DNA of 24,025 nucleotides, from assembly GCA_015232165.1 (NCBI GenBank), contig JADGAE010000006.1:1-24025 (forward strand), in the 5' to 3' direction. Positions within the stretch are counted from its first letter, which is position 1, and each line of letters starts with the position of its first letter. The DNA comes from Nitrospirota bacterium (lineage in GTDB: Bacteria; Nitrospirota; Thermodesulfovibrionia; Thermodesulfovibrionales; Magnetobacteriaceae). The translations under genes were made by a program, and so were the position numbers. Under the pieces are notes generated by a model. That model ran no database searches. It was not told the DNA's origin and saw only the letters and a program-made list of their open reading frames with translations. Shown here piece by piece: positions 1-6,982 of the stretch.

Positions 1-114
1 TTTTTATTTATAAAGATAGGATACTATAAATACCCATGTGAATGCAACTTGGTATTAGCAATGTATTTGTATCATTCATCATTCTATTATAACATTAAGG
101 TCTTATTTTTCTGC

Positions 115-120
115 TATAAT
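115..120 (+). promoter_or_regulatory. Possible -10 box (TATAAT)
   Basis: A perfect TATAAT lies about 40 bases before a ribosome-binding-like AAGGAAAG (149-156) and an ATG at 159. No good -35 hexamer is visible 17 bases upstream. It is probably the promoter of the decayed small gene that follows. In AT-rich DNA such a match can be chance. Confidence 0.3.
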
Positions 121-158
121 AGGTATCTACTGGAACCATTCAACGAATAAGGAAAGAA

Positions 159-429
159 ATGGTAAGAACGTACACCTGTGATAGCTGCCGGTTTGGCAGC
201 TGCGTAGATTGACTATGCTATAGTTGTTAAGAATTAAGGTATCGTTGCCGTTATGGGCTGATCCTCCACGACTAAGGCGACAACCCAAGCACCTACAAAA
301 CCAAACAACGGCGGTGGCTGCACAACCACGGTTGATTGGGTACTACCCGACATAGTAAAATTAGCTACTATGCCAGATGACGATATTAATCGTGTGCTTG
401 TTCAAGAATTGATAAAAAAGACAACCTAA
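159..429 (+). pseudogene. Decayed small gene of unknown function
   Basis: An ATG at 159 with an AAGGAAAG upstream opens a frame that ends after 17 codons (stop 210-212). In another frame, from about 178, the DNA reads as protein-like sequence up to TAA at 427-429: first a hydrophobic stretch (VIAAGLAAA), then a Gly/Thr-rich part, then an acidic/hydrophobic tail (VDWVLPDIVK, DDDINRVLVQELIKK). That frame is broken by TAG, TAA and TGA at 205, 238 and 259. The pattern of promoter, RBS, hydrophobic N-terminus and soluble tail with several lesions suggests a former small exported or membrane protein. I do not recognise the family, and chance coding is possible. Confidence 0.3.
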
Positions 430-463
430 AAATATAAATCGTCTAATTACACTAGCAAATTCA

Positions 464-850
464 GCGTGGAGAAGGTTATAGGCAGAGGCCAAAGTCACCG
501 TGCGCCCAAGCCAATCATCAAGAGTCTGCTTGATGAGGCAACAACCATAATGCCGCCCTTACTGGTCTCGTCGAAAAAAAAGGAGAGAGAAACCCTGACT
601 CCTCCTCATATCTCATGTTTTCCCTTCGACGACCACCTTGTGTCGTTTTCTGCTCGATGCACGCTCCGTCGGAACGGATGAACTGTTGCCGCAATTGACA
701 GGCCCAGCCTTTTAATATTCCAAGAGCGCTTACCGTCTGCTCCATGGAAAAATCAAATTCCAACGGAAAAATCACCGATTGCACCTGCCGAAGTTCTCCC
801 ACTATGTGCGCCTTTGACAGAACTTCCTTTGCCTTACCAGACACATCCAA
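464..850 (-). pseudogene. IS630-type transposase N-terminal fragment, frameshifted
   Basis: Read leftward from about 850 (a TTG stands there; no ATG), the first frame gives DVSGKAKEVLSKAHIVGELR, then QTVSALGILKGWACQLRQQF. This is the paired helix-turn-helix start of IS630-superfamily transposases. After GFLSPFF the frame is lost near 573-580 (an A-run on the plus strand) and continues in the next frame as DETSKGGIMVVAS. A second shift near 540 is needed to read IKQTLDDWLGRTVTLASAYN and then LLH, the winged-helix part of the same family. Homology stops near 464; the DDE catalytic half is absent. So this is a dead fragment of about 125 residues with two frameshifts. The family call rests on motif recall, without alignment. 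Confidence 0.65.
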
Positions 851-927
851 ACCGCTTGCAGGTCTTGCTATATTTCGATTTAGAATTGGAATTAGTTATA
901 TTGCCTGTTGAGTTAACTCCGGTCAAG

Positions 928-951
928 AAAAAAAAGGGGCGGCTCCGCCCC
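928..951 (-). terminator. Intrinsic terminator of the REC-REC-HPt gene
   Basis: On the minus strand a GC stem (GGGGCG, loop GAGC, CGCCCC; 936-951) is followed directly by eight T (plus-strand A-run 928-935). It lies 105 bases beyond the stop of the leftward gene ending at 1056. It is also the outer arm of the GC-rich repeat at 936-992. Confidence 0.65.
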
Positions 952-992
952 CCTTCAGAACCCCCTGCAAGGGGGCCAGCCCCCTTGACCCC
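936..992. repeat. GC-rich hairpin repeat, copy 1
   Basis: Two adjacent hairpins: GGGGCGGCTCCGCCCC (936-951), then CAAGGGGG / CCAG / CCCCCTTG (968-987), preceded by CCCCCTG and followed by ACCCCACC. The same order of elements recurs at 11861-11938, and the first hairpin with other flanks at 20740-20827. It is an intergenic dispersed repeat; this copy also serves as a terminator. Confidence 0.65.
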
Positions 993-1055
993 ACCAAAGT
1001 GCTATGTTTATGCTACTGTTCTATGTCAGCGGAGTAAACTACATAGGCATTTTAG

Positions 1056-2588
1056 TTATTTCAAAATCCGGAGGCCTTCCTTCGCGCGGGAAAGTAAGGA
1101 AAGCGCCAGTTCAAAGTCAAAACTTTGTATGGCATTTTCGATTTCGGCGGCGTCATCCTTAAAAGCAGAACGCAGGAGGACAGCGGATTCCGAGAAAACT
1201 TCCGTGGCATCGGAGTCGTAGTCAGCGAGTAGTTTCTCTATTTTTGAGATTGTAGGGATTAGAGCCTGTAGATCGACAACCGCTGTTACAGCCTGCATTG
1301 TCTCATTAGGCATGGCCTGCATTAAGGCGTGGAGAAACCCGCGAAGTGTCCCGTCAAACTCATCAAATATACGTTGTATCTCATCGTCAGGTGCATTGTT
1401 TTTAACCGCTGCCTCAACTCTTCCTGCCACTTGCTGAACATTTATGGCACCTATATTCCCGGCTGTGCCCTTGGTCGTATGGGCGATGCGCTCTGCATCG
1501 TTACGGCGTCCTTCTGCAAGCGCTGCTGTGATTTCATTAGGGGAGTTAGCCTGTCCCGCGGCAAACTTCTTTAATAGAGACAGGTAGAATGCCGGTTTGC
1601 CAAGCACTCGTTTGAGGCCATTTGCTACGTCCAGACCATCCACTTCATATAGTGTGGCAAGTTGACCACTGGCATCAGAGATATGGGGCGCAACCACCTG
1701 TACAACAGTTATATCTGGGTTTTCGGCATCAGAGTTTATCGCATCTGCCCTGTTAAGCGGCGGAATCCACCTTAGTAGGCAGTCACACAACTCATCCGGG
1801 TCTATGGGCTTGGCCACGTGATCGTTCATTCCAGCGGTCATGCAATTGTCTCGGTCTGAGACCATAGCATTTGCCGTCATCGCAATGATTGGCAAGTTAG
1901 CGTGTTCTTTAAGCTTTCTAATTTCGAGTGTCGCGGTGATACCGTCCATCACCGGCATCTGCACATCCATCAGAACGATATCATACTGGTTTTCACAGAC
2001 CATTTTAAGCGCTACCTGCCCGTTTTCAGCCAGATATGCATTAAGTCCAAACTCAGTCAGCAACTCCATTGCTACCTGTTGGTTGAGATCATTGTCCTCC
2101 AACAGCAAAACCCTTGCTCCTGATATTGGGGCCAGGTCGGTTCGTACATACCCATCAACACCTGTCTTACACTGGGTATGAGTACCTCCTGTTATCGCCG
2201 CCATTGCTGCTTCAAACAGCGTGGATGAACTAACAGGTTTAACAAGCATCATCAGAAATGCCTTTTCAGCCTTATTAAATGCATCCTCAGTGCCGTAAGC
2301 CGTCACTATGATGCGATGTGGTACATCATGGCTGAGTTTAAGAGCGGCTATCTGAGTAGCAGTTTCAATGCCGTCAAGACCAGGCATCTGCCAATCAAGA
2401 AAGGCAATGACAAAAGGGATGCCTGCATTATCTGCCTCTATAACAGACTTTATCGCATCAACGCCGGAGGATACCTCTACAACATCGAAGGACATAGAAC
2501 GCAGCATCTCACTAATAATTTGTAATGACAGTTGATTATCGTCAGCAACAAGCACGCGGCAGCCTTGCAGGTCAGGGGCAAGTTGCAT
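1056..2588 (-). CDS. REC-REC-HPt protein (C-terminal remnant of a hybrid histidine kinase)
   Basis: The 510-residue product has two receiver domains and a histidine phosphotransfer domain. REC1 (about 10-130) has ADD near residues 15-17, phospho-Asp D65 in FLDWQMPG, T96 and K117. REC2 (about 158-275) has LLEDN, D208 in LMDVQMPVMDG, T238 and K260. The HPt domain (about 325-400) has the phospho-His H370 in AERIAHTTKGTAGNIGA. A helical tail of about 100 residues follows. This order is the C-terminal half of BarA/EvgS-like hybrid kinases, and the sequence starts exactly where REC1 normally begins after the kinase. The ATG at 2586-2588 lacks a Shine-Dalgarno sequence, and the frame runs open upstream only to a TAA near 2621. 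All phosphorelay residues are intact, so it could still act as a phosphate relay if expressed. More likely it is the 3' piece of a broken gene, perhaps the same gene as the kinase/ATPase remnant upstream. The terminator at 928-951 fits as its end. Confidence 0.75.
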   Translation of the reverse strand: MQLAPDLQGCRVLVADDNQLSLQIISEMLRSMSFDVVEVSSGVDAIKSVIEADNAGIPFVIAFLDWQMPGLDGIETATQIAALKLSHDVPHRIIVTAYGTEDAFNKAEKAFLMMLVKPVSSSTLFEAAMAAITGGTHTQCKTGVDGYVRTDLAPISGARVLLLEDNDLNQQVAMELLTEFGLNAYLAENGQVALKMVCENQYDIVLMDVQMPVMDGITATLEIRKLKEHANLPIIAMTANAMVSDRDNCMTAGMNDHVAKPIDPDELCDCLLRWIPPLNRADAINSDAENPDITVVQVVAPHISDASGQLATLYEVDGLDVANGLKRVLGKPAFYLSLLKKFAAGQANSPNEITAALAEGRRNDAERIAHTTKGTAGNIGAINVQQVAGRVEAAVKNNAPDDEIQRIFDEFDGTLRGFLHALMQAMPNETMQAVTAVVDLQALIPTISKIEKLLADYDSDATEVFSESAVLLRSAFKDDAAEIENAIQSFDFELALSLLSRAKEGLRILK

Positions 2589-2663
2589 TCGTTTTTCACG
2601 TATCTTGCCTGAATTGCCTGCTTATATAAGCCCTTCATTGTGTCCTACTGAATCTTTATCAGA

Positions 2664-4709
2664 TTAAGATGGGACTCTTTCCAACGTTGTATGAAGTCTT
2701 TGCTTGAGTATCTCAAATATTTGATCGGCCTGGTCATAATCGTTATTAAGAAACAATGCTTCATGAAGTGCGGTATAAACCCTTTGAGCGAGAGAATAGT
2801 GTTGTTGCCAGCACTGAGGCGGCAGGATGGTCTGAACTGTTTTTATCAATTGGAGTGCCAATTGATAAGCACTTGAATTTTTGGCCTTTTCAAACGCCGT
2901 TAAATTAAATTGAATCACGCGTATTTGTTCTTCCTCAGAATTCAATAAATTCAGGGATTGATTGTAATGATGTACTACTTCAAAAATCCTGCTATCAGGC
3001 ACCTCAGCATCGGGCAAATCAGCCAACAATCGTGCGATTGTCAAATGTATTTCCAGTCTGTCGTGTCCCTCGTTTAATGCGTAAGCCGCCTGATGAATGC
3101 GGTCATGGACAAACTGTAACCAAAGCGTATCTTTTGAGACCTCATATAAGTGAAGATTATCAAAGGTCCCTTTTGCAATCAGCAAACGCTCATCTAAACC
3201 TCTCTGTAAGTGTTCCCTCAAATCTTCGAACGAACATCCTAAAATCAACCTCAGTGTCTGTATATCAAAGTTATTCCCAATACAAGCGGCCACCTGTAGT
3301 GTCTGCCGGATTGCGCGTGGGAACCTCTGAATCTGTTGGAGCAGTAGGTCTACAACGTTATCAGAAATACCTTTTTGCCGAATATGTTCAAGGCTCCAGC
3401 GCCACTGGTAGTGTTCAAAGTCAAACATGATATCTCCTTCTTCATACAATGAGTTCAGGAGGTAGAGAATAAAAAAGGGATTACCCTGTGTTTTTTCATA
3501 GATCAGGGCTTCAAGAGAGGCCGTCTCTGTTGACAGAGTGTCGGTGAGCAACTCATGGATGTTTTCCATGGTCAGGTTTTTGAGAAAAATAGAATGTATG
3601 GAAAGTCGATGAAAGTTTTTCAGGTCGTTCAGCGTAATAATAAAGGGATGAGCGGCATACACCTCATTATCCCGATAAGCGTCTATCAAAAACAGGTGCG
3701 ACATCTCTGTGTCGTTCATCAATGCCTTCAACAATTGAAGAGATGCTGAATCTGCCCATTGCCAGTCATCAACGAACAATACCAGTGGATGTTGGCTACG
3801 GCTGAAGACCCTGATAAAACTTTGAAATACTATAGTCATACGATTAATAGTTTCCTGAGTACCAAGTGCTGGCACAGCAGGTTGTTTGCCTATCAGGAGT
3901 TCCAGATTGGGAATGATATCCGAGAGCACTGCTCCACTTTGTCCTATTGCATTGAGAATATCATCTTTCCATAAATGGAGACGATCATCGGACTGAGCCA
4001 GCAGCATGTCAATTAATTGGGCTAACGCTTGAGAAAAGGCATAGTATGGCACTGTACGCTGATACTGATCGAATTTACCCTCTAAAAACCATGCGTTCAC
4101 ATAAATACCCAATTTCTGCACTTCACGAACTAAAGAGGTCTTTCCAACTCCGGAATAACCTGCAATCAATACCATTTCCGTATTTCCATTCAGGACTTGT
4201 TCCCAAATCTCTGTGATCCTCCGGATTTCAGGCGCGCGCCCATACAATTTTTGAGGTATCTGTAACCTTCCGGTTGCATCATGTTGCGCCAACTCAAAAT
4301 CTAATTCTGAAGACAATCCTCTTTGAAACGCTTGCTGGATTTGACACAAATCCTTTTTTAACCCTTCGGCAGATTGATAACGGTCTTCAGCATTTTTTGC
4401 CAACAACTTCATTATGACTTTGGATATAATGGGAAAAATGGCTGTATTTGACACATAAGGAGGTTGAGGTTCTTTTGAAAGAAGGTTATGTATAAATTCA
4501 AGTAAATCAATGCTTTCAAAAGGGGGGTGACCTGTCAAAAGTTCATAAAAGGTAGCCCCCAGAGAATATAAATCTGTTCGATAATCAACCGACCTGTTCA
4601 TCCTGCCAGTTTGCTCCGGAGAAATATAGTTTAGATTTCCTTCCATGTGGGAAAGATTGACAAGTTCCTCCTGCATAATATTTTTTTTGCGAGGATGATC
4701 CAAAATCAA
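2664..4709 (-). pseudogene. Kinase/AAA-ATPase sensor gene, downstream copy, truncated
   Basis: The frame encodes the activation loop and C-lobe of a protein kinase (GNLNYISPEQTGRMNRSVDY near 24-43, then DLYSLGATFYELLTG), then an AAA/STAND-type ATPase with Walker A GYSGVGKT (184-191) and Walker B LVLFVDDWQWAD. A helical TPR-like region follows (DYDQADQIFEILKQRL) and then an abrupt stop after VPS. This is the layout of large sensors with PKnB-like kinase, AAA ATPase, TPR, GAF and histidine kinase domains, commonly 1700 residues or more. The GAF and kinase parts are missing here. The 5' end of this copy comes from a tandem duplication (unit 1148 bp), so it starts in the kinase activation loop with no proper start codon or RBS. 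It is a gene fragment; the open frame of 681 codons is long because the duplication is young. It ends 75 bases before the REC-REC-HPt gene. Confidence 0.8.
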
Positions 4710-4735
4710 TCAACTTTATCTTCAGAGTTTTGGGA
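3587..4735. repeat. Tandem duplication, copy A
   Basis: This stretch matches 4735-5883 base for base as far as I can read, with an offset of 1148. The match fails at position 3586 on the left and at 4736 against 5884 on the right. The two copies are head to tail and share one base at the junction. The unit length is not a multiple of three, so the join shifts the reading frame of the kinase/ATPase gene. Confidence 0.9.
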
Positions 4736-5987
4736 AATAGAATGTATGGAAAGTCGATGAAAGTTTTTCAGGTCGTTCAGCGTAATAATAAAGGGATGAG
4801 CGGCATACACCTCATTATCCCGATAAGCGTCTATCAAAAACAGGTGCGACATCTCTGTGTCGTTCATCAATGCCTTCAACAATTGAAGAGATGCTGAATC
4901 TGCCCATTGCCAGTCATCAACGAACAATACCAGTGGATGTTGGCTACGGCTGAAGACCCTGATAAAACTTTGAAATACTATAGTCATACGATTAATAGTT
5001 TCCTGAGTACCAAGTGCTGGCACAGCAGGTTGTTTGCCTATCAGGAGTTCCAGATTGGGAATGATATCCGAGAGCACTGCTCCACTTTGTCCTATTGCAT
5101 TGAGAATATCATCTTTCCATAAATGGAGACGATCATCGGACTGAGCCAGCAGCATGTCAATTAATTGGGCTAACGCTTGAGAAAAGGCATAGTATGGCAC
5201 TGTACGCTGATACTGATCGAATTTACCCTCTAAAAACCATGCGTTCACATAAATACCCAATTTCTGCACTTCACGAACTAAAGAGGTCTTTCCAACTCCG
5301 GAATAACCTGCAATCAATACCATTTCCGTATTTCCATTCAGGACTTGTTCCCAAATCTCTGTGATCCTCCGGATTTCAGGCGCGCGCCCATACAATTTTT
5401 GAGGTATCTGTAACCTTCCGGTTGCATCATGTTGCGCCAACTCAAAATCTAATTCTGAAGACAATCCTCTTTGAAACGCTTGCTGGATTTGACACAAATC
5501 CTTTTTTAACCCTTCGGCAGATTGATAACGGTCTTCAGCATTTTTTGCCAACAACTTCATTATGACTTTGGATATAATGGGAAAAATGGCTGTATTTGAC
5601 ACATAAGGAGGTTGAGGTTCTTTTGAAAGAAGGTTATGTATAAATTCAAGTAAATCAATGCTTTCAAAAGGGGGGTGACCTGTCAAAAGTTCATAAAAGG
5701 TAGCCCCCAGAGAATATAAATCTGTTCGATAATCAACCGACCTGTTCATCCTGCCAGTTTGCTCCGGAGAAATATAGTTTAGATTTCCTTCCATGTGGGA
5801 AAGATTGACAAGTTCCTCCTGCATAATATTTTTTTTGCGAGGATGATCCAAAATCAATCAACTTTATCTTCAGAGTTTTGGGATTGCACAGGATATTGGC
5901 GGGGTTGATTGCTTTATGAATTACTTTTTGTCGATGAACTACAAAAAGGCAATCCTCCATCTGTATTGAAAGCTCCAGAAACAAGGA
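4706..5987 (-). pseudogene. Kinase/AAA-ATPase sensor gene, 5' part, multiply broken
   Basis: Reading leftward from about 5987, the DNA encodes kinase subdomains VI-VII: SLFLELSIQMEDCLFVVHRQ, then VIHKAINPANIL and KLIDFGSSS. The family normally has HKDINP here; the GCA codon puts Ala in place of the catalytic Asp. After SSSQKK the frame is lost in an A-run (plus-strand T8, 5829-5836). One A fewer would continue into NIMQEELVNLSH and the kinase C-lobe, then the ATPase with GYSGVGKT. The frame then reaches the duplication junction and ends out of frame (stop 4706-4708). Upstream of about 5987 the kinase N-lobe, start codon and promoter are gone, replaced by the ISKra4-type remnant. Losses: N-lobe, catalytic Asp, frame, and continuity with the 3' half. 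Confidence 0.8.
4735..5883. repeat. Tandem duplication, copy B
   Basis: The second copy of the unit is directly adjacent to copy A. Both carry the same eight-T run (plus strand; 4681-4688 and 5829-5836) that breaks the frame, so the frameshift predates the duplication. The lack of visible differences implies a recent event, or a misassembly of one copy. Confidence 0.9.
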
Positions 5988-5988
5988 A

Positions 5989-6659
5989 GGTAAACCAATA
6001 AACGATGTAGCGTATATGGAGTTAGATGGCAGTATGGTGCAAACAAGAGAAGATGGTTGGAAAGAAGTAAGAATTGGAGTAATATTTGCATAAAAAGATA
6101 GATTATAAGTAGATAAAAACCATAATGAATTGTATCGTAAGAAGTATTTTTCAGTATTCAATGGTGATAAAAATTCTCTTGAAGCTTTTAAGAATAGGGC
6201 TACTTTAGAGGCATCCAACTTTGGATTTCACAATTATGTAAAGCATGTCATTGTTGGAGATGGAGCACCGTGGATATGTGACTATGCTTGTACATATCAT
6301 CCTGTCGCTATTCAGATATTAGATTACTATCATGCGAGTGAATATTTGGGCAATGCAATAAATGCTGGTCAACTTAAAGACGAAGAACAAATCAAGCAAT
6401 TAAAGGATTGGCTATGGGAAGGTAAAATTGGGGATATGGTGACATTTTAAGAATGAAGTACGGAGAATATCGACGAGAAGGGATTGATATAGGCAGTGGA
6501 ATTATAGAAAACGCACACCGTATTGTGGTACAGACAAGAATGAAGCAATCTGGTATGCATTGGAATAAAAAAAATGTTCAACCCATGGTATCACTAAGAG
6601 CATTATATCTGTCCGGACAATGGAGCAAGATAGTCAGCCATTTGAAGGATGCAGCCTGA
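5989..6659 (+). pseudogene. ISKra4-type transposase remnant
   Basis: From about 5989 the plus strand reads GKPINDVAYMELDGSMVQTR, then EDGWKEVRIGVIFA, TAA, KDRL, TAA, VDKNHNELYRKKYFS. It continues openly (6130-6450) through HVIVGDGAPWICDY and QILDYYHASEYLGNA. After DWLWEGKIGDMV a stretch is missing and the frame changes. It resumes near 6450 as RMKYGEYRREGIDIGSG, then IIENAHRIVVQTRMKQSGMH, ending at TGA 6657-6659. These are hallmark motifs of ISKra4-family DDE transposases (DGA.WI, ILD.YHA, IGSG.IE.AH, RMKQSGMHW). Two in-frame TAA codons, an internal deletion of roughly 50 residues and loss of the N-terminal part make it inactive. Its left edge abuts the kinase remnant, so the insertion or a later deletion removed that gene's 5' end. 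Confidence 0.75.
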
Positions 6660-6682
6660 CGCCACCAAAAATTTATGCACCC
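6655..6682 (+). repeat. Right end of the ISKra4-type remnant (28-base motif)
   Basis: Starting in the last codons of the transposase, this 28-base sequence (core CCACCAAAAATTTATGCACC) is repeated exactly at 23918-23945. Its last 21 bases recur at 11949-11969. Position at the end of the transposase gene suggests a terminal inverted repeat. The left end of the element is not present, so this cannot be confirmed by pairing. Confidence 0.55.
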
Positions 6683-6697
6683 ATATCTTTTATCTTT

Positions 6698-6727
6698 TTG
6701 CAATTTCCATTTAGTCCAGTATATAAT
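6698..6727 (+). promoter_or_regulatory. Sigma-70-like promoter
   Basis: TTGCAA (6698-6703), 18 bases, then TATAAT (6722-6727). Transcription would start near 6734, at the ATG of the small gene, giving a nearly leaderless message. The -35 box may be supplied by DNA just outside the IS end. Confidence 0.5.
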
Positions 6728-6733
6728 AAGGCT

Positions 6734-6982
6734 ATGATAAAAAAGATATTAATAGCGGCCACACCGGTCTTGCTACCGATAGCCGTAGTACTCCTGCCGA
6801 TCCTGTTACCGCTCATCCTGGTGTACGGGTTGTCGGCAATTAACTTGAGGATAGGTTACAGCAAGATGTTTTGCAGCGAGCAACAACCCACTGTAAAAGA
6901 CCGGATACTACGGAACATGGAGAGCAGGGGGTTACCGGTACCTATGTGGCTCAAGAAGCCGTCAAAAACCTGTAATCCCTAG
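6734..6982 (+). CDS. Small membrane protein of unknown function
   Basis: The 82-residue product has a basic start (MIKKI), one long or two closely spaced hydrophobic segments (about 5-35, LLPIAVVLLPILLPLILVYG), and a basic, soluble tail with a Cys and two Met. I chose this ATG because the longer frame upstream runs back into the transposase remnant. A TATAAT sits 6 bases before it and no clear ribosome binding site is seen. Its stop overlaps the stop of the leftward protease gene by four bases in a CTAG palindrome, so the two genes converge tail to tail. No family recognised. The hydrophobic pattern and codon use look protein-like, but the absence of an RBS lowers confidence. Confidence 0.5.
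   Translation: MIKKILIAATPVLLPIAVVLLPILLPLILVYGLSAINLRIGYSKMFCSEQQPTVKDRILRNMESRGLPVPMWLKKPSKTCNP

Noticed and set aside
259..261. TGA as a selenocysteine codon in the small decayed gene
   Set aside because: TAG and TAA also interrupt the same frame, and no SECIS-like hairpin is evident behind it; decay explains all three.
466..681. 71-codon plus-strand frame
   Set aside because: It is the antisense of the IS630-type fragment, with no RBS and a composition unlike a protein.
5829..5836. Programmed frameshifting on the A8 run of the kinase gene
   Set aside because: A slippery run could be used, but the gene also lacks its N-lobe, catalytic Asp, start and 3' half, so recoding would restore nothing.
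6046..6080. Recoded TAA codons in the ISKra4-type transposase
   Set aside because: There is also an internal deletion with frame change, and other genes here use TAA as stop.
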